Positions 9,233 through 19,943 of a DNA stretch of 64,000 nucleotides are shown here, piece after piece. Numbering within the stretch: the first letter of the stretch is position 1; each line of letters starts with the position of its first letter. The stretch lies in the NCBI GenBank assembly GCA_951802195.1, contig OX637630.1:1-64000 (forward strand), given 5' to 3'. This stretch comes from Tausonia pullulans. Taxonomy: Eukaryota > Basidiomycota > Tremellomycetes > Cystofilobasidiales > Mrakiaceae. Below the pieces are notes generated by a model. That model was given only the letters and a program-made list of their open reading frames with translations. It had not been told where the DNA came from and did not search any database. Made by a program: the position numbers and the translations under genes.

Positions 9233-10321
9233 TCAAACCTTCTTCGCCAATATCTCCCCATGAACAAGGGTAAACCACGCATCCTCCTCCTTCCCCCACT
9301 CCCTCCATCCAGTTGACAACCTTTCCAGCTCCTCCTCACCCGTAAACCCACTCTTCAAGGCCGTTTCCCGGAATCCCTCCGCCAATACTCTTTCCGCCCA
9401 AAGCCCGGACCACCACTCAATCTCCTCCTCGGTTCGATAACACCAGGTCCCAGTGCTCGCCACAACATCCTTCCTGCCGAACCCAGCCTCTCGAGCCCAA
9501 GCGTGCAATCGGCGACCTGCGTTTGGTTCGCCTCCACTTTTGCGGGCCACTTGGATCCAGAGCTCTTGCCAACGAGTTAGAAGAGTTGAAGAGGGGTACC
9601 ATGTCATTATGGAAAAATCGGATTCGCGGGCAGCGATGAGACCACCGGGTTTGAGGACGCGACGCATTTCGGTGAGGGCGTGAACTGCGAAAAAACAGTC
9701 AGAATGGGGCTTCGGAGAACGAGGAATCTGCTCGTGTTCACCTGGATCTCCCACATGCTGTAGCACTTGATGAACGTGCACGACGTCGAAAGTGTCATCC
9801 GCAAACATGAGGTCATGAATGTCTCCCTCCTGGAATCGCGCATTTTTTACATTGCGCTGCTCCGCAAGCTCTCTTGCCTGATTCAGCACCTCACCAGGCG
9901 GCTCAATGCCTACGATGATGCCTTGTGGTATGTGATTTGCCAGATCAACCGTGATTGTTCCTGGTCCGCAGCCAATATCAAGGATGTTCATGTCGGGCTT
10001 GAGGTGTGGGAGGAGGTAGGCCGTGCTATTGGCTGCTGTTCGCCATTTGTGCGAGCGGAGGACAGAAGGGTGGTGGCCGGAGGGGTAATAGGTGGTGGAT
10101 TTCTCCTCTTGAGGTTGAACAGCAGAAGTGACCGAGTCCCTAACAGAAGTGGACGAGGACCATAGTGAGCAAAATGATAGTTCCAAACAAACAAGGGATA
10201 TGTAAACTTACTTGGTACCCTTGAAGGAGTCGGTGGCCTGCTCGAAGGATGTTTTCTCACAGTCGGGTTTGACAACAGCTTCGGCCTTGTCGGTAAAGGA
10301 TTCACGGCTGGCATCATCCAT
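9233..10321 (-). CDS. HSP12-like N-terminus fused to a SAM-dependent methyltransferase
   Basis: Three exons, 10321-10212, 10139-9742 and 9684-9233, total 960 nt (319 residues). Residues 1-52 resemble the small stress protein HSP12/HSP9: SRESFTDKAEAVVKPD, then FKGTKDSV and SAVQPQEEKS. The rest is a class I methyltransferase of the UbiE/Methyltransf_11 type with motif I ILDIGCGPGTITVDLA, the acidic loop VGIEPPGE, FDVVHVHQVLQHVGDP and MRRVLKPGGLIAARESD. The 57-bp second intron is a multiple of three and open, but removing it restores the conserved HVGDPVHALTEMRRVLKPGG. Intron 1 falls inside the HSP12-like segment, so the fusion does not depend on one splice choice. The methyl acceptor is unknown. 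Related fungal enzymes begin at about GHHPSVLRSH, so the HSP12-like part looks added. Confidence 0.85.
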
Positions 10322-11569
10322 TTCTTGTGTATTTGGGAGTCTTGGTAGTGGGTTGGGAGTGTTTATGTGAGTGTTTTGTGAACAAGGGAAACATGGATGC
10401 TGAAGGAAGGGAGAGCTAGTTATTTTGGGGAGATTGCGAGATGGATGATACGCCATCACTACGTCATAGGCTGGACACAGTTCATTAACGCCAATGTTCC
10501 ACACATTTCGTCATCAGTCTCCGTCGCCCAAAAGGGGGCAGCATACATAGCCGAAGCCCGCCACTCTCCAAACTCAAGCGATCCCATATGTTCGTACGCT
10601 GAACCGAACTAGGGAAATTTTCGAATAACGGATTCTGAGAGGGATCCGTCCGGAAGAATAAAGGTGACGGGATAAAGGCTGGACATGTTGTAAAGAGGAA
10701 AGATGATGGATATTGCGGGTGGAGGCAGACGTGATGAGAGAGAGCGAGGCGGCCAGACATGAGGTTCAAGCCGGACCTCGGTCCGAGGGCTGGGTAAATC
10801 GCAAGCGTTTCCGCTCTAGGGAGTTCCTCCACGAGATCCAGGGGGGCAGGGATTCGACTGCCAGTTCGCACTCGTAATCGCAATCTTCCGCACGGAGAGA
10901 CAGTGTTACCACGGATACAGGCACAATCAAGTAGACTCGCAAGACTGCCTCATATCAAGCTGGGTATTTTGATTAAAGAAACGGTGATTCAGCGAAGCTT
11001 CAGCATACGAGCTAGACAGCACAAACTGCTCACTACTGGGTTGGAAGGATTTTCAAAACTTGTTGATGCAGCCTCGATGTTTTCGATCTTGAATGACCTC
11101 CAAAGGCGAATGGTGAGCAAATTATAGAAATTGCTGTGTCACTGCGATGACCCTGAAGAGAACCCCCACCTTTCTGATACATTCACTGAGCGATCTCAGG
11201 GGTCAACAACGTCCTTCTCTCTCAGATGACTTTCCTGAAACTTAAGAACTTCATTTAACGCTATTTTTTGTCGTCGTTGCCACCGGGTTGCTAAGCTTTG
11301 ATTGATTTGGTCCCCCGTCCCTCGCTTCCTAGCTCCGATCCTGACTCTTCCCTGCCGCCTGCTGTCTCCTCTCTCACTCGGCCTCGGGAACGCCGCCGTC
11401 GCCTGCTTCCTCTTCAACGTGGCCAAGGACAAGACTCTAGAGGGGCTCAGCTGCGTCTTCGGTTCGAGATGGCCTCAATCCTTGGTGACAGAGAGAGGGT
11501 GGAAATGTCCGGCAGAAGAAGGAGGATCTCAATTAGTGGGACCAATAAGTCAAGCGAGAAGCGACTCAC
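10322..11569. other. Non-coding stretch between the methyltransferase and the cullin relic
   Basis: The left part should hold the methyltransferase promoter. Further right, where the C-terminal half of cullin-3 should be encoded on the minus strand, I find no cullin homology domain, no neddylation site and no winged-helix motif. There are only short open frames broken by stops. A weakly tRNA-like T-arm near 10850 was rejected. Confidence 0.5.
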
Positions 11570-14046
11570 TAAAGACTCCGAGACTCGGGACCGATACTCA
11601 TTCATCATGTCACTCGAGAGCTCCGTGTCGGGCAACATGCCCTCGAGGTTTCTTGGTGAACTGGTAGCCGCATTCGATCTTGAGCTTGGCGACCATACCC
11701 TTTTCTGCGTCCTCGGAGACGCTCCGGCCGGTGAGAAGCCGCTCGTCGAGATGGTTCTTGTAGTAGCGCTCGAAAACATCCTTGTTTTTCAAGAATCGGA
11801 AGAGGATTACGGTCTTGTCAAGAATGCTCTGAAGAAGGACGGGGAGAGTTTGAGATGGGCGTAAGCGTCGCGAGAGTGAGAGGACAGTCGGACGCCACTT
11901 ACGTTGATCTCTTCCTCAGTCTTCTGCGTGAAGCGATGGGCAGAAGTCAGTGAACAGAGCACACCCAAGCGCTTTAAGACAACGGCGCACCCCCTTGACA
12001 CCCTCCTTGAGGTAATCATCGATGTAGAGACAAAGAAACTCGGCCGAACGTGGGTTGGCGTTAATGAACGACTCATACGCCTAGAACCAGAGTCAGCGAG
12101 GGGGGTATGCACAATGAGATGGTCGAAACGTGACAAACCTCGTTGATTTCGGTCTGAATGTACTTGTCCCCACTGAATGCGTCCTTGAGGATCCGATCGA
12201 ACTTGTCCTTGAGCACAAGGACGTCCTGGACCCATCGCAGCGCGGCCACGAGGGCCGCTCCAACGGGGTTGATGGTTCCGGCTCCTCCTGCCCCCCCTCC
12301 AGTCTTCATTTTGCCTTTGCCCTTGCTGCTGCCACCACTCTCAGAAGCGGATGCTCCAGTAGCATCCTCATCGCCCCCGGCCTCGTTCGCCGTCACTGTC
12401 CTCTCTGAGGGTCCCGCAGGGTCCGTGTCCTTCGGTTCAACGGTCGTCTCCTGCTGCTGCTCCCCATCGTTGTTGACCTTATCTCCCCTCTCCCGAACGC
12501 TCTCCTTCAACCCACGTCTGAGTTCTTTCATCCCCATCGGGACCCGCGCGAAAAGCCGATAGAGCCTCGCGAGGTCGTCAATCCGGTCCGCCTCGAGCAT
12601 GGGGAACAGGCCCGAATCGGTGTTGTCAATGAGCGTCTTGAGGTGCGCGGTGAGGAGGTGGTCCTCAAGGAGGGCTTGGAGTGGCGGGGCGGTCTTAGAG
12701 GAGAGGTAGAGCTGCGTCCTGGCAGCCTCTTCCTCGAAGCGGCGCTCGACCTGGCCAGCAACTTGTCAGCCCCTGCTTCTGGGTGTGCATATTGTGGTAT
12801 GCTAGGGACGGCCTCTCACCTTCTTAAGGTACACGCCAGCCGGACACTCCTCAACGAGCCGCTCCCCTTCTTCCTTGTAGAAATCCGCCGTCCACGCCAG
12901 AAAGGTCCTCTCAAACTCCACCTCATACACGCTCGGTCCTTTCGGGGCGGCATCCTTGTCCGCTAGCTCGAGCAAGACGCCCGTCGTCTCGCGCATGGCG
13001 GACCGATTGATGACTTCGCCGTCGCGCTCGATCCTGATCTGAGCGAGAAGCGCCGCGACAAGTTGAGACTTGATCGGATGGACGGTGGACTGGATGACGT
13101 GGTCTCGGAAGAGGTTGCATCCCGCTTCGTTGACGGTGGGGACACAAGCTGCGGGGACATAGACCCGGTTCTGGAGGTGATCGAGGGGGTGGAAAGGTAA
13201 GCTGAAAGGGAGGGAGATGATGCGACGTCACACTCTTTTGTTCCTTCGACCACTCACCATGTACCGTAGCACCGCCTCCATCTTGACCATGGAGCTCCAA
13301 TGATCATCCCAGACCTTCCTCAGAGCCTTGAGGAAGATCTCACCCTCCATCGCTCGTTCAACAGCCGACATGTCCACGCCCGCTCCAGGGGAGGCTGCCG
13401 CCGGGAGCAACCCGGATGATGCGCCCGCTGGACCACTGGCCGTGGAGCGCGGGAAGGTCGGAGCGACGATCTGCGAGGCTTGCTGGGCGAGATGATCGGC
13501 AACAATTTGTGTGAAGGCCGAGTAGAGCTCGTCGCCCTGTGGAGAGCACCGAATGATGCGAGGTAGGGGAAGGGGGGGGGGGGGATATAGGCCAGGGTCA
13601 GACGCGACGGAGCGGGTCAACCGTCTCCCCTCAGCAATGCGCTGTCCAGACCCGCTCCAGGTCTGCGAGACGCCGTCTCTCTCTCTCTGCGTACCCTATC
13701 ATGAAGCACCAAGGAGTGAGCCCGCCGAAAGTTCTCCTCAAAGAGTAGCGTGTGGGTTTTGTGATTGAGGATCGACTTCAGGGTGACGACAAGCTGATCC
13801 CGCATCTGGTCGAGCTGAGTGTCCATCATTTGCTGTGAGGCTAAGCGTTTCAGCAAGGAAAGACGCTGTTGAGGGCAATCAAATGCAGCCAGAAATAGGA
13901 TGTACAACTTTGGGAGGGCGCTGGGAGACCGCGAAGGCGTAGCGGTTTAAGTCAGCTAAGGTCAAGCGGGTCCGTCGATGCGTCGTATCAGACAAGCGAA
14001 TGAGGACGTAGCTCACACTCACAGTCTTGCCCTTGTTGGTAGGCAT
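11570..14046 (-). pseudogene. CUL3: Cullin-3 gene with decayed and missing C-terminal half
   Basis: The N-terminal cullin repeats are clear over several exons: LLFEENFRRAHSLVLHDR; 13536-13258 with GDELYSAFTQIVADHL; EVINRSAMRETTGVLLELA; ARLYRLFARVPMGMKELRR; then AYESFINANPRSAEFLCLYI and [20 protein letters not shown]. Just after ECGYQFTKK (about 11641-11650) the frame changes by one base: [20 protein letters not shown] continues in another frame. Past 11570 the cullin homology domain, which binds the RING protein Rbx1 and carries the Nedd8 lysine, is not found. A full cullin-3 is about 750 residues; here only about the first 450-500 are recognisable. The start at MPTNKGK (14046) is uncertain. 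Without the RING-binding half it could not form a ligase. An intact copy elsewhere is expected, since most fungi have one. Confidence 0.8.
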
Positions 14047-14898
14047 GTCTATATCGTGGTTTGCGTGCGACTTGTCGATGAAGGGCTTGGTGCCCTCGGC
14101 AAAGTCGTCGCCGAAGGGCCTGGAGTTAATGGAAGTGCTTCGGCTATCTGGTTCCATACGTCGTCTTGCATGAGCGAAAACCACCAACTATCCCTTTTCT
14201 CCCTCTTGACCGACTTGAAGGGGTTGAAGGGCCTTGCCTAAATACGCATACAGCTTGGGCTCCAGGAGATACTGTCGGCTCCAAGCTGTCGGGCAAAATG
14301 GTAGCATCTCACGGTAAGCAATCTAAATAGCAGGAGTCAATCCCCATATTACTGCAAAGAACGGTCTTGGCTGAAAATATTGGAATTCCTGAGAAAAGGG
14401 GATTGAGGTGAGGGAGATCAGCGAGTCGGTGAGACGCGCACACAATCAAGGACTTCGCGAGCACGCAAGAGGAACCTACATCAGGATGATCTGTGTGAAC
14501 CCTTAGACTTATTGTGGGTCTGCATCGTTTGGAGCTGTTACGCATAAAAGTAACTGCAGTATCGCGTTATTGTCAGAGGCGATCATCTTCCCGTCTAGGA
14601 TGGCAGACGTGATTCAACTTATCTCATTTGGATATTGGGGACCTTGCCAGACTTGACAACATCGCGGAGCGTCTCCATCAGGTCGAATCAGTGGCACTTG
14701 AAGAGGTCGATCCAGTTGAGCTGGAGTCAGGCGAGCGACTTGGCAGACAGGGTTGAAGCCAGATTCCGGCGTATTTTGGCATGATCGAGCAAGGCTCACT
14801 GATCGATAGAAGAAAAGTTATCGGTTATCGACAAACCATAGATCGACGGAAGTCTGAAGTTTGCAAACGGCTCTATATAATGCACCTTGCCACTCAGG
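14047..14898. other. Upstream of the cullin relic, no gene seen
   Basis: This should include the old cullin-3 promoter. An imperfect inverted repeat (CAGCTTGGGCTCC facing GGCTCCAAGCTG) lies at about 14251-14288. No open frame with a recognisable motif was found. Confidence 0.4.
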
Positions 14899-15405
14899 TG
14901 TCAGGATCTCGCGGACTCGCCACCTCGTTTCTGAGCCTGGCCATTGTCGCGTCTGCGCTCCTGCGCCTCCGACTCTGTCTTCACTTAACGCGCTTCGGAT
15001 GATCTGCGCGGTTTGCCTGCGGAGCTTCCTCCTTGCTTGTTTAGCACTCCTCTTCTTCGTTTCTTGTTCCGCCACCTCACCTCACGCTCTCCTTGCTTCG
15101 TTATCTTCCCTCTCCTCTCATTTGTCACCTGTTCCACACTCTTTGCTTCTCATCCTTTCCCTCTTGTCCCATTATGCCGCGTCTCCATCGTTCTCATCCC
15201 CTCCGTCTTCCTCATTCACCGTCCATAAAACGCTCAGTTCATCGTAGATATCTGTTTTGTACTCTGAATATCATTTGGACTGCCCAAATCTTCCCAAATC
15301 TTCCAAGCGAGCCAGTGCCACCTCCACCACTTCAGTCCCACTCTCCACCGAGGCCCCTTTCCTTACCCATCCTCTTCAACCCTCGATCCATGGGCTAATC
15401 CTACA
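14899..15405 (+). mobile_element. Solo-type LTR, related but divergent family
   Basis: The 507-bp copy begins TGTCAGGATCTCGCGGAC and ends ATGGGCTAATCCTACA. Shared internal words with the young LTR include GTCCATAAAACGCTCAGTTC and CCAAGCGAGCCAGTG. It is longer than the 358-bp LTRs because of a C/T-rich middle part. The flanking five bases do not match, so either the duplications have eroded or the copy is rearranged. It sits 20 bp beyond the stop codon of the gamma-tubulin complex gene. Confidence 0.75.
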
Positions 15406-15424
15406 TTGATGACGAACATCATGA

Positions 15425-18400
15425 TCATTCCTTCCAGGCCTCGAGCAAAAAAGCCAGTACCCCATACGTCTCCTGCATACCATACCCCAAGACCGCCGCG
15501 ACGTTCTCTTCCCCTGCAGTAGCGGGCGAAGCTACACTTGTCTTGGCCAAGGTGTCGACGCCGAGGTAAAGGAAGCGGATCTGGGATCCTAGCTCCATCG
15601 ACATCCTGCAAGCGGGTTCAGAACGATCAGTCAATGCACACTTTAACCTGCCTCAGTAATCGGGATTCACCGCTCGACCCGACTGAGGAAAGTCTCCTCC
15701 ACAAAACTGACCGCTTGAGTCCAGCTCCGGCTACCACCACCCTCGCTCTCGCCCTCGCTCCACCCCCCTCCTCCAGCTATCGTCTCATCAGCTCCATCAT
15801 CCCCATCATCGTCGCTCTCATCATCGCCTCGCAGCTTTCTCGAGCGCCAGCTCCGCTTCGACTTCCTCCGAGGGGCCGGCGCCGGCCGAGGAGGAAGGAT
15901 GGATCGACGTGACAAGTCGACAAGGCCGGCGTCAGAGGTGAAGGCCGCAAAGACGTCGGAGAAGAGAACGCAGAGGTCGAGGATTGAGGTGATCGATTTG
16001 GAGAGAGCGGACGTCTGGAGCAGAATGGGGAAAGTCAGGCTGGGCCAGAGAGAGGGATGGGAGGATCACGCTCATACCCGGTCGCTCAGGAGGCAGAGAT
16101 CTCTAATGCGTGCGATACTGATAGAGCCAATCAGCAAGCGTTCAAGGGTAGCGAGAAAGCTGGAAGACCCACTGCTGGTTGTGCAATGGAATCATCGCGT
16201 CGAGTGAGGCGACCGTCCCGAGCGCTCCTCGAAAACGCTCCGACTCAACATGCAAGACTGTCGTCATAATGTAGTCCTCTAAGACGCTGAAAGCGAGAGA
16301 GAGTCAACCAGGTCCACGGCGCATCGCACCCTTCGCTCGACACACCTGACGATCCACCCAAGCTTCTTGCGAAGCGCATAAAACGCCTTGGTCTCCGTCC
16401 CGTCTTTGACGCTCTGCCATTCATCTCGTTGAATGAGCGAGAGCCTCGAGGTAACGTTGCGGGCGCGGCGGATCTGGAGGAGGAGAACGAAGACCCGCGA
16501 GCGGATGGCCTGGGTTTCAGGGGTAAAGACAATTGAAAGGGGGAACGGGATCTCGAGGGAAAGAAGGGTTCGACTCAGTCAGAGCACATGCGCAAGCAAG
16601 AGACGAGAGGGAGGACTCACCGCATAGTCGGCGGAGAGGCTCTCGAGCAGCTTGACGCTTCGCGCGGAGGAGCCCTTGAGGACCCGAGTGCCCAGCTTGG
16701 ACCGGAACCGGACAAGCGTTGGATCGATCCAGAGGTCGGAAGATATCTCGACGAGTTCGGAAAAGGAAAGGTCAAGCGCGTGAGCGTCGCCCCAGGGTCG
16801 ACCAGAGTCCATCTGCAGAAAGGAAGGGCTATCAGCAGCGAGAGTGGCTAGAGAGGGCAATACAGACGCACCCGAGACCAGATCTCCTCTGCCCACTCGC
16901 CGAGGACCTCACCCCGTCTCATCCAGAAGAGGCCCTCAATGGCGGTGAGGTGTCCGATTAGTCCGCAGTCCTCCATGAGCACGCGGTAGAGTTGGTACTG
17001 GAGGCCCTGCAGCTGCGGACCAAGATGGTCTGTGAGGCTCTGAGTGATTGAGGACGGTGGGGCGGCAGCAAGTGGGAAATCCCCCTCAATGTCGCAGGCC
17101 GGGTCAAAGATCGAAGGGAGGGCGCTGCGAGCCAGAGCGGGCGGAAGTGATGAATCGAGAGAAGAGGTACGTTTCTGCGGTGGGTAAGGCTCAACAAACT
17201 TGGGAGATAGCGCAGGTGGTGGGAGATTGATGACAGAAGGCGGCAGACAGGACTGGCGACCGAGAATCTCGTGAATGGACGGCCAAGGCTCATTCCCCTG
17301 GTGCAAGGATTCAGATAAAAGGCCCTGGTCCCGATCCGTCCATCCCAGTGCCTTCAGCAAGCCTACAGCTTTACCGGCGGCCAGGGTATCCCCCTCAACG
17401 CCCCTCAGGAATACCGGGACGGCCAGATTGCCTTCATTCGTCTGCCGCACGCCGAACGCGCTCCGCCAGGTATCGCCATCGCCGCCGGCTCGCGCGATCG
17501 GGTCTTCCTTCCGGACGATAAAAAATTCCGCCGAGACAGACGTTTCATCCGTCGCGCCGATGCCCTCGCGAAGCCAGCGGCCGAGCATCCTCCAGAGTGG
17601 CTGAGCAGCGCGGAGGAAGACGGCCTCGAGCTCGTCGGCGAGAGCGGCCCGTCCGATGGAGCGCGAAGTAGATATGGTGAGGAAGAGGGCGTCAAGCGTC
17701 TCAAGGGCGAGGGTCGAAGGGCGCGTGGAGGAGAAAGGTGATGGGAGACTACAGACGAGGTTGTGGAGGGCATCCAGGGTCTCGCTTCGCGCGACGACCT
17801 GGTCGGCGAGGGAGAGGAGGGTGTGGACCGGGCGAGACTGGGCGTCGGTATGGGCGGTTGACGATGGCGGCGTAAGCAACTCCTCCTCTCGATCGACACA
17901 CCACCGAAAAAAGTCATGGACAGCGCCCTCAACGGCTTCTGCAAATGCCTCAAGGGTAAGGCACCGCCAGACACCCTCCGTCGGAGACCGAGATGAGCAA
18001 AAGACATCCGAGGCAAAGCCCTGCAGTCTCAGGACAGTATTGGAGATAGCAGCAAATTCAGCAAGGAGGGCATTGAGTGCGCCAGGGGAGAGATGCTGAA
18101 CGACGCAAGCGGGGTTGGGCTGCAGAGAGATCGATCAGTAAGAGTCTACTAGTGCGAATAAACGTGAGTAGGAGACATACCTCGCACCAGCTGCCATGAT
18201 TAACCCGGAAAAGCTCGCCTGGACGACCCATGAGGCAGAAAAGAACCTCGCGGATGGCGTCCGACTCGGAGAGGTACGACTGCGCGTTGCCGAAATCAGA
18301 GCCAAATCGCCAGAGCCGAAGAACACTAGGGAAGCTCACTCTTCTATCAGGCATCTCAAGTCCTGCTTCCCGTAACGAGACAGACTCAAGCAACCTCGGC

Positions 18401-19383
18401 AGAGACGGCGCCTCGATGACTTGATTCCACCCCGACAGGTCGCAGTCCAAGCCAGAGTCGCCATCGACGAGGACGGGCTTGTACGGTTCTGTCCGCCAAT
18501 AGGGTTCCTCTTCCGCCTCCCAGGAGGACAAGGCGAGGTCTGATGCCAGAACAGCGCCTGAAGCAGGGTCCGACGGTGGTGGTGGCACCTCGTCGTCAAC
18601 GGACGAGTCCGGCTCGTAGATTGACCCACGATAAGAGTCGTCGCTGCCGTAGTCCGGCTCCTCCCAGGGGTCACTCTCCTCATCGGCCTCTTCTGATGCA
18701 AAAATCTCGTTCCAGAGGTCCCGGTCGCGCTCCTCCTGGGTGCGGGGACGAGTGAGTGCGCCGGCAAGGATGTGTTCGGCTTGCTCCTTCGTTTCAGGCG
18801 TCGGCGGGTTCGAGAGAGCGAGCTGGAAGGAGGTCAAGGAAGCATCAGCCTCGGCCATAGTGGCTCGCACTTCGGCTTTGGCTCACCAAGAAGGCCAGAT
18901 GCGACGGAACGTTCTCCATCTGAGAGGAGGGCACAAGGGAGATCAGCCGCGTGCCGTTGTCTGCCATGCTGACCCTCCAAAACCCACCTTGATGTCCCTC
19001 TCGCCATCCCAGACAGATTCCGTCCGCTCAGACAGAGACTTTTGAGCCTTGATTATTGCGCAGACATGCTCGAGTGCGGCACCGATCTCGTCGCGCCCGA
19101 GGACGTGTTGTTTGTAGATCATGCTGACGAACGACGCGTCGATCGTCAGCATTCGTCCTCAATGGTCTGGAGGCCCAACAGCCACTCACCCCTCGAGCCC
19201 ACCCAAAGTCTCGCTCCATTCTGCTCGCAGCCCGCCTCCTGCCCGGTCGAGCGCCCTGACGGTCCTCGCGACGACAACGTTGGCAGCGTCGGGGCTAGGC
19301 GGGAGGAGGCCAAGCGAGCCGAGGAGGGCCCTGGTCTGGGCGTGGACGGTCGTCGGGGAGGAAGAGGAGGACGGATTGGCCAT
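15425..19383 (-). CDS. Gamma-tubulin complex component (Spc97/Spc98 family, GCP5-like)
   Basis: A multi-exon gene of roughly 1,060 residues, starting at ATG 19383 (MANPSSSSSPTTV) and ending ETYGVLAFLLEAWKE. GCP-family signatures appear in order: PLWRMLGRWLREG followed by SAEFFIVRKED in the N-terminal GRIP1 half; YQLYRVLMEDCGLIGHLTAIE; then, towards the end, PFPLSIVFTPETQAIRSRVF, RDEWQSVKDGTETKAFYALR and FLEDYIMTTVLHVESERFRG in the GRIP2 half that contacts gamma-tubulin. The protein should act in the gamma-tubulin ring complex at the spindle pole body, nucleating microtubules. The acidic insertion WNEIFASEEADEESDPWEEP and a basic/acidic insert before the last exon are lineage-specific. The choice of GCP5 over GCP4 or GCP6 is by general feel only. 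Confidence 0.85.
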
Positions 19384-19943
19384 CAGGGCGGGCGCGACGG
19401 CCTGGGCTGGGGTGAGCGCGTGGCTGGTTGGTGTTGAAGGGAGACAGACAGACGGGCGGAAGTCGCGCCGTTGGACGCGTCGCCCGCGCGCGTCTCTCTT
19501 CGCCCGCGCCTCATCTCGCGTTCGCACGACCGACCGCCCGACGAGGCCACCCGTGCGCACCAGTCCTCTCTGAGCCGGCTCCCCATGCTAGTCAAGGATA
19601 TCAGGACTGAGCCTGAGAGCGAGAGGGCCCAGACATGGCGGCGGCCCGTGCGGCAGATGCCCGCTCCTGTCTCCAACCCTCCCGTCTTCGCCTCTGCTCC
19701 TCCGACCACCACCTCCACCTGCCACCCGACACCCAACATCCCGACATCACCTGGGATCCACGCTCCCTCGGCAGGCTCCTACACCCCTCCGCCAGCCCGC
19801 CTACGGTGCCCGCCACGCGCTCCCGTGTACGCACCAAGCGTCCCCGCTCACCTCAGCCTCCACCCTCGCCCGCCCCGACAGCCCAGGTGAGCCCCTCGGC
19901 CATCGGCCAGCACCCTTCAGCCACCAAGCGCGCCAGAACAGAC
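19384..19943. other. Divergent promoter region
   Basis: This separates the gamma-tubulin complex gene (-) from the Ariadne gene (+). It is C-rich on the plus strand and open in several frames, but has no recognisable protein motif. It probably drives both genes. Confidence 0.5.

Noticed and set aside
10790-10890. tRNA-like T-arm on the minus strand (GCAGTCGAATCCCTGC)
   Set aside because: No matching acceptor stem, D-arm or anticodon arm could be placed around it.
14251-14288. Imperfect inverted repeat that could be a terminator or small element
   Set aside because: Isolated, short and imperfect, with no flanking duplication or gene end to give it a role.
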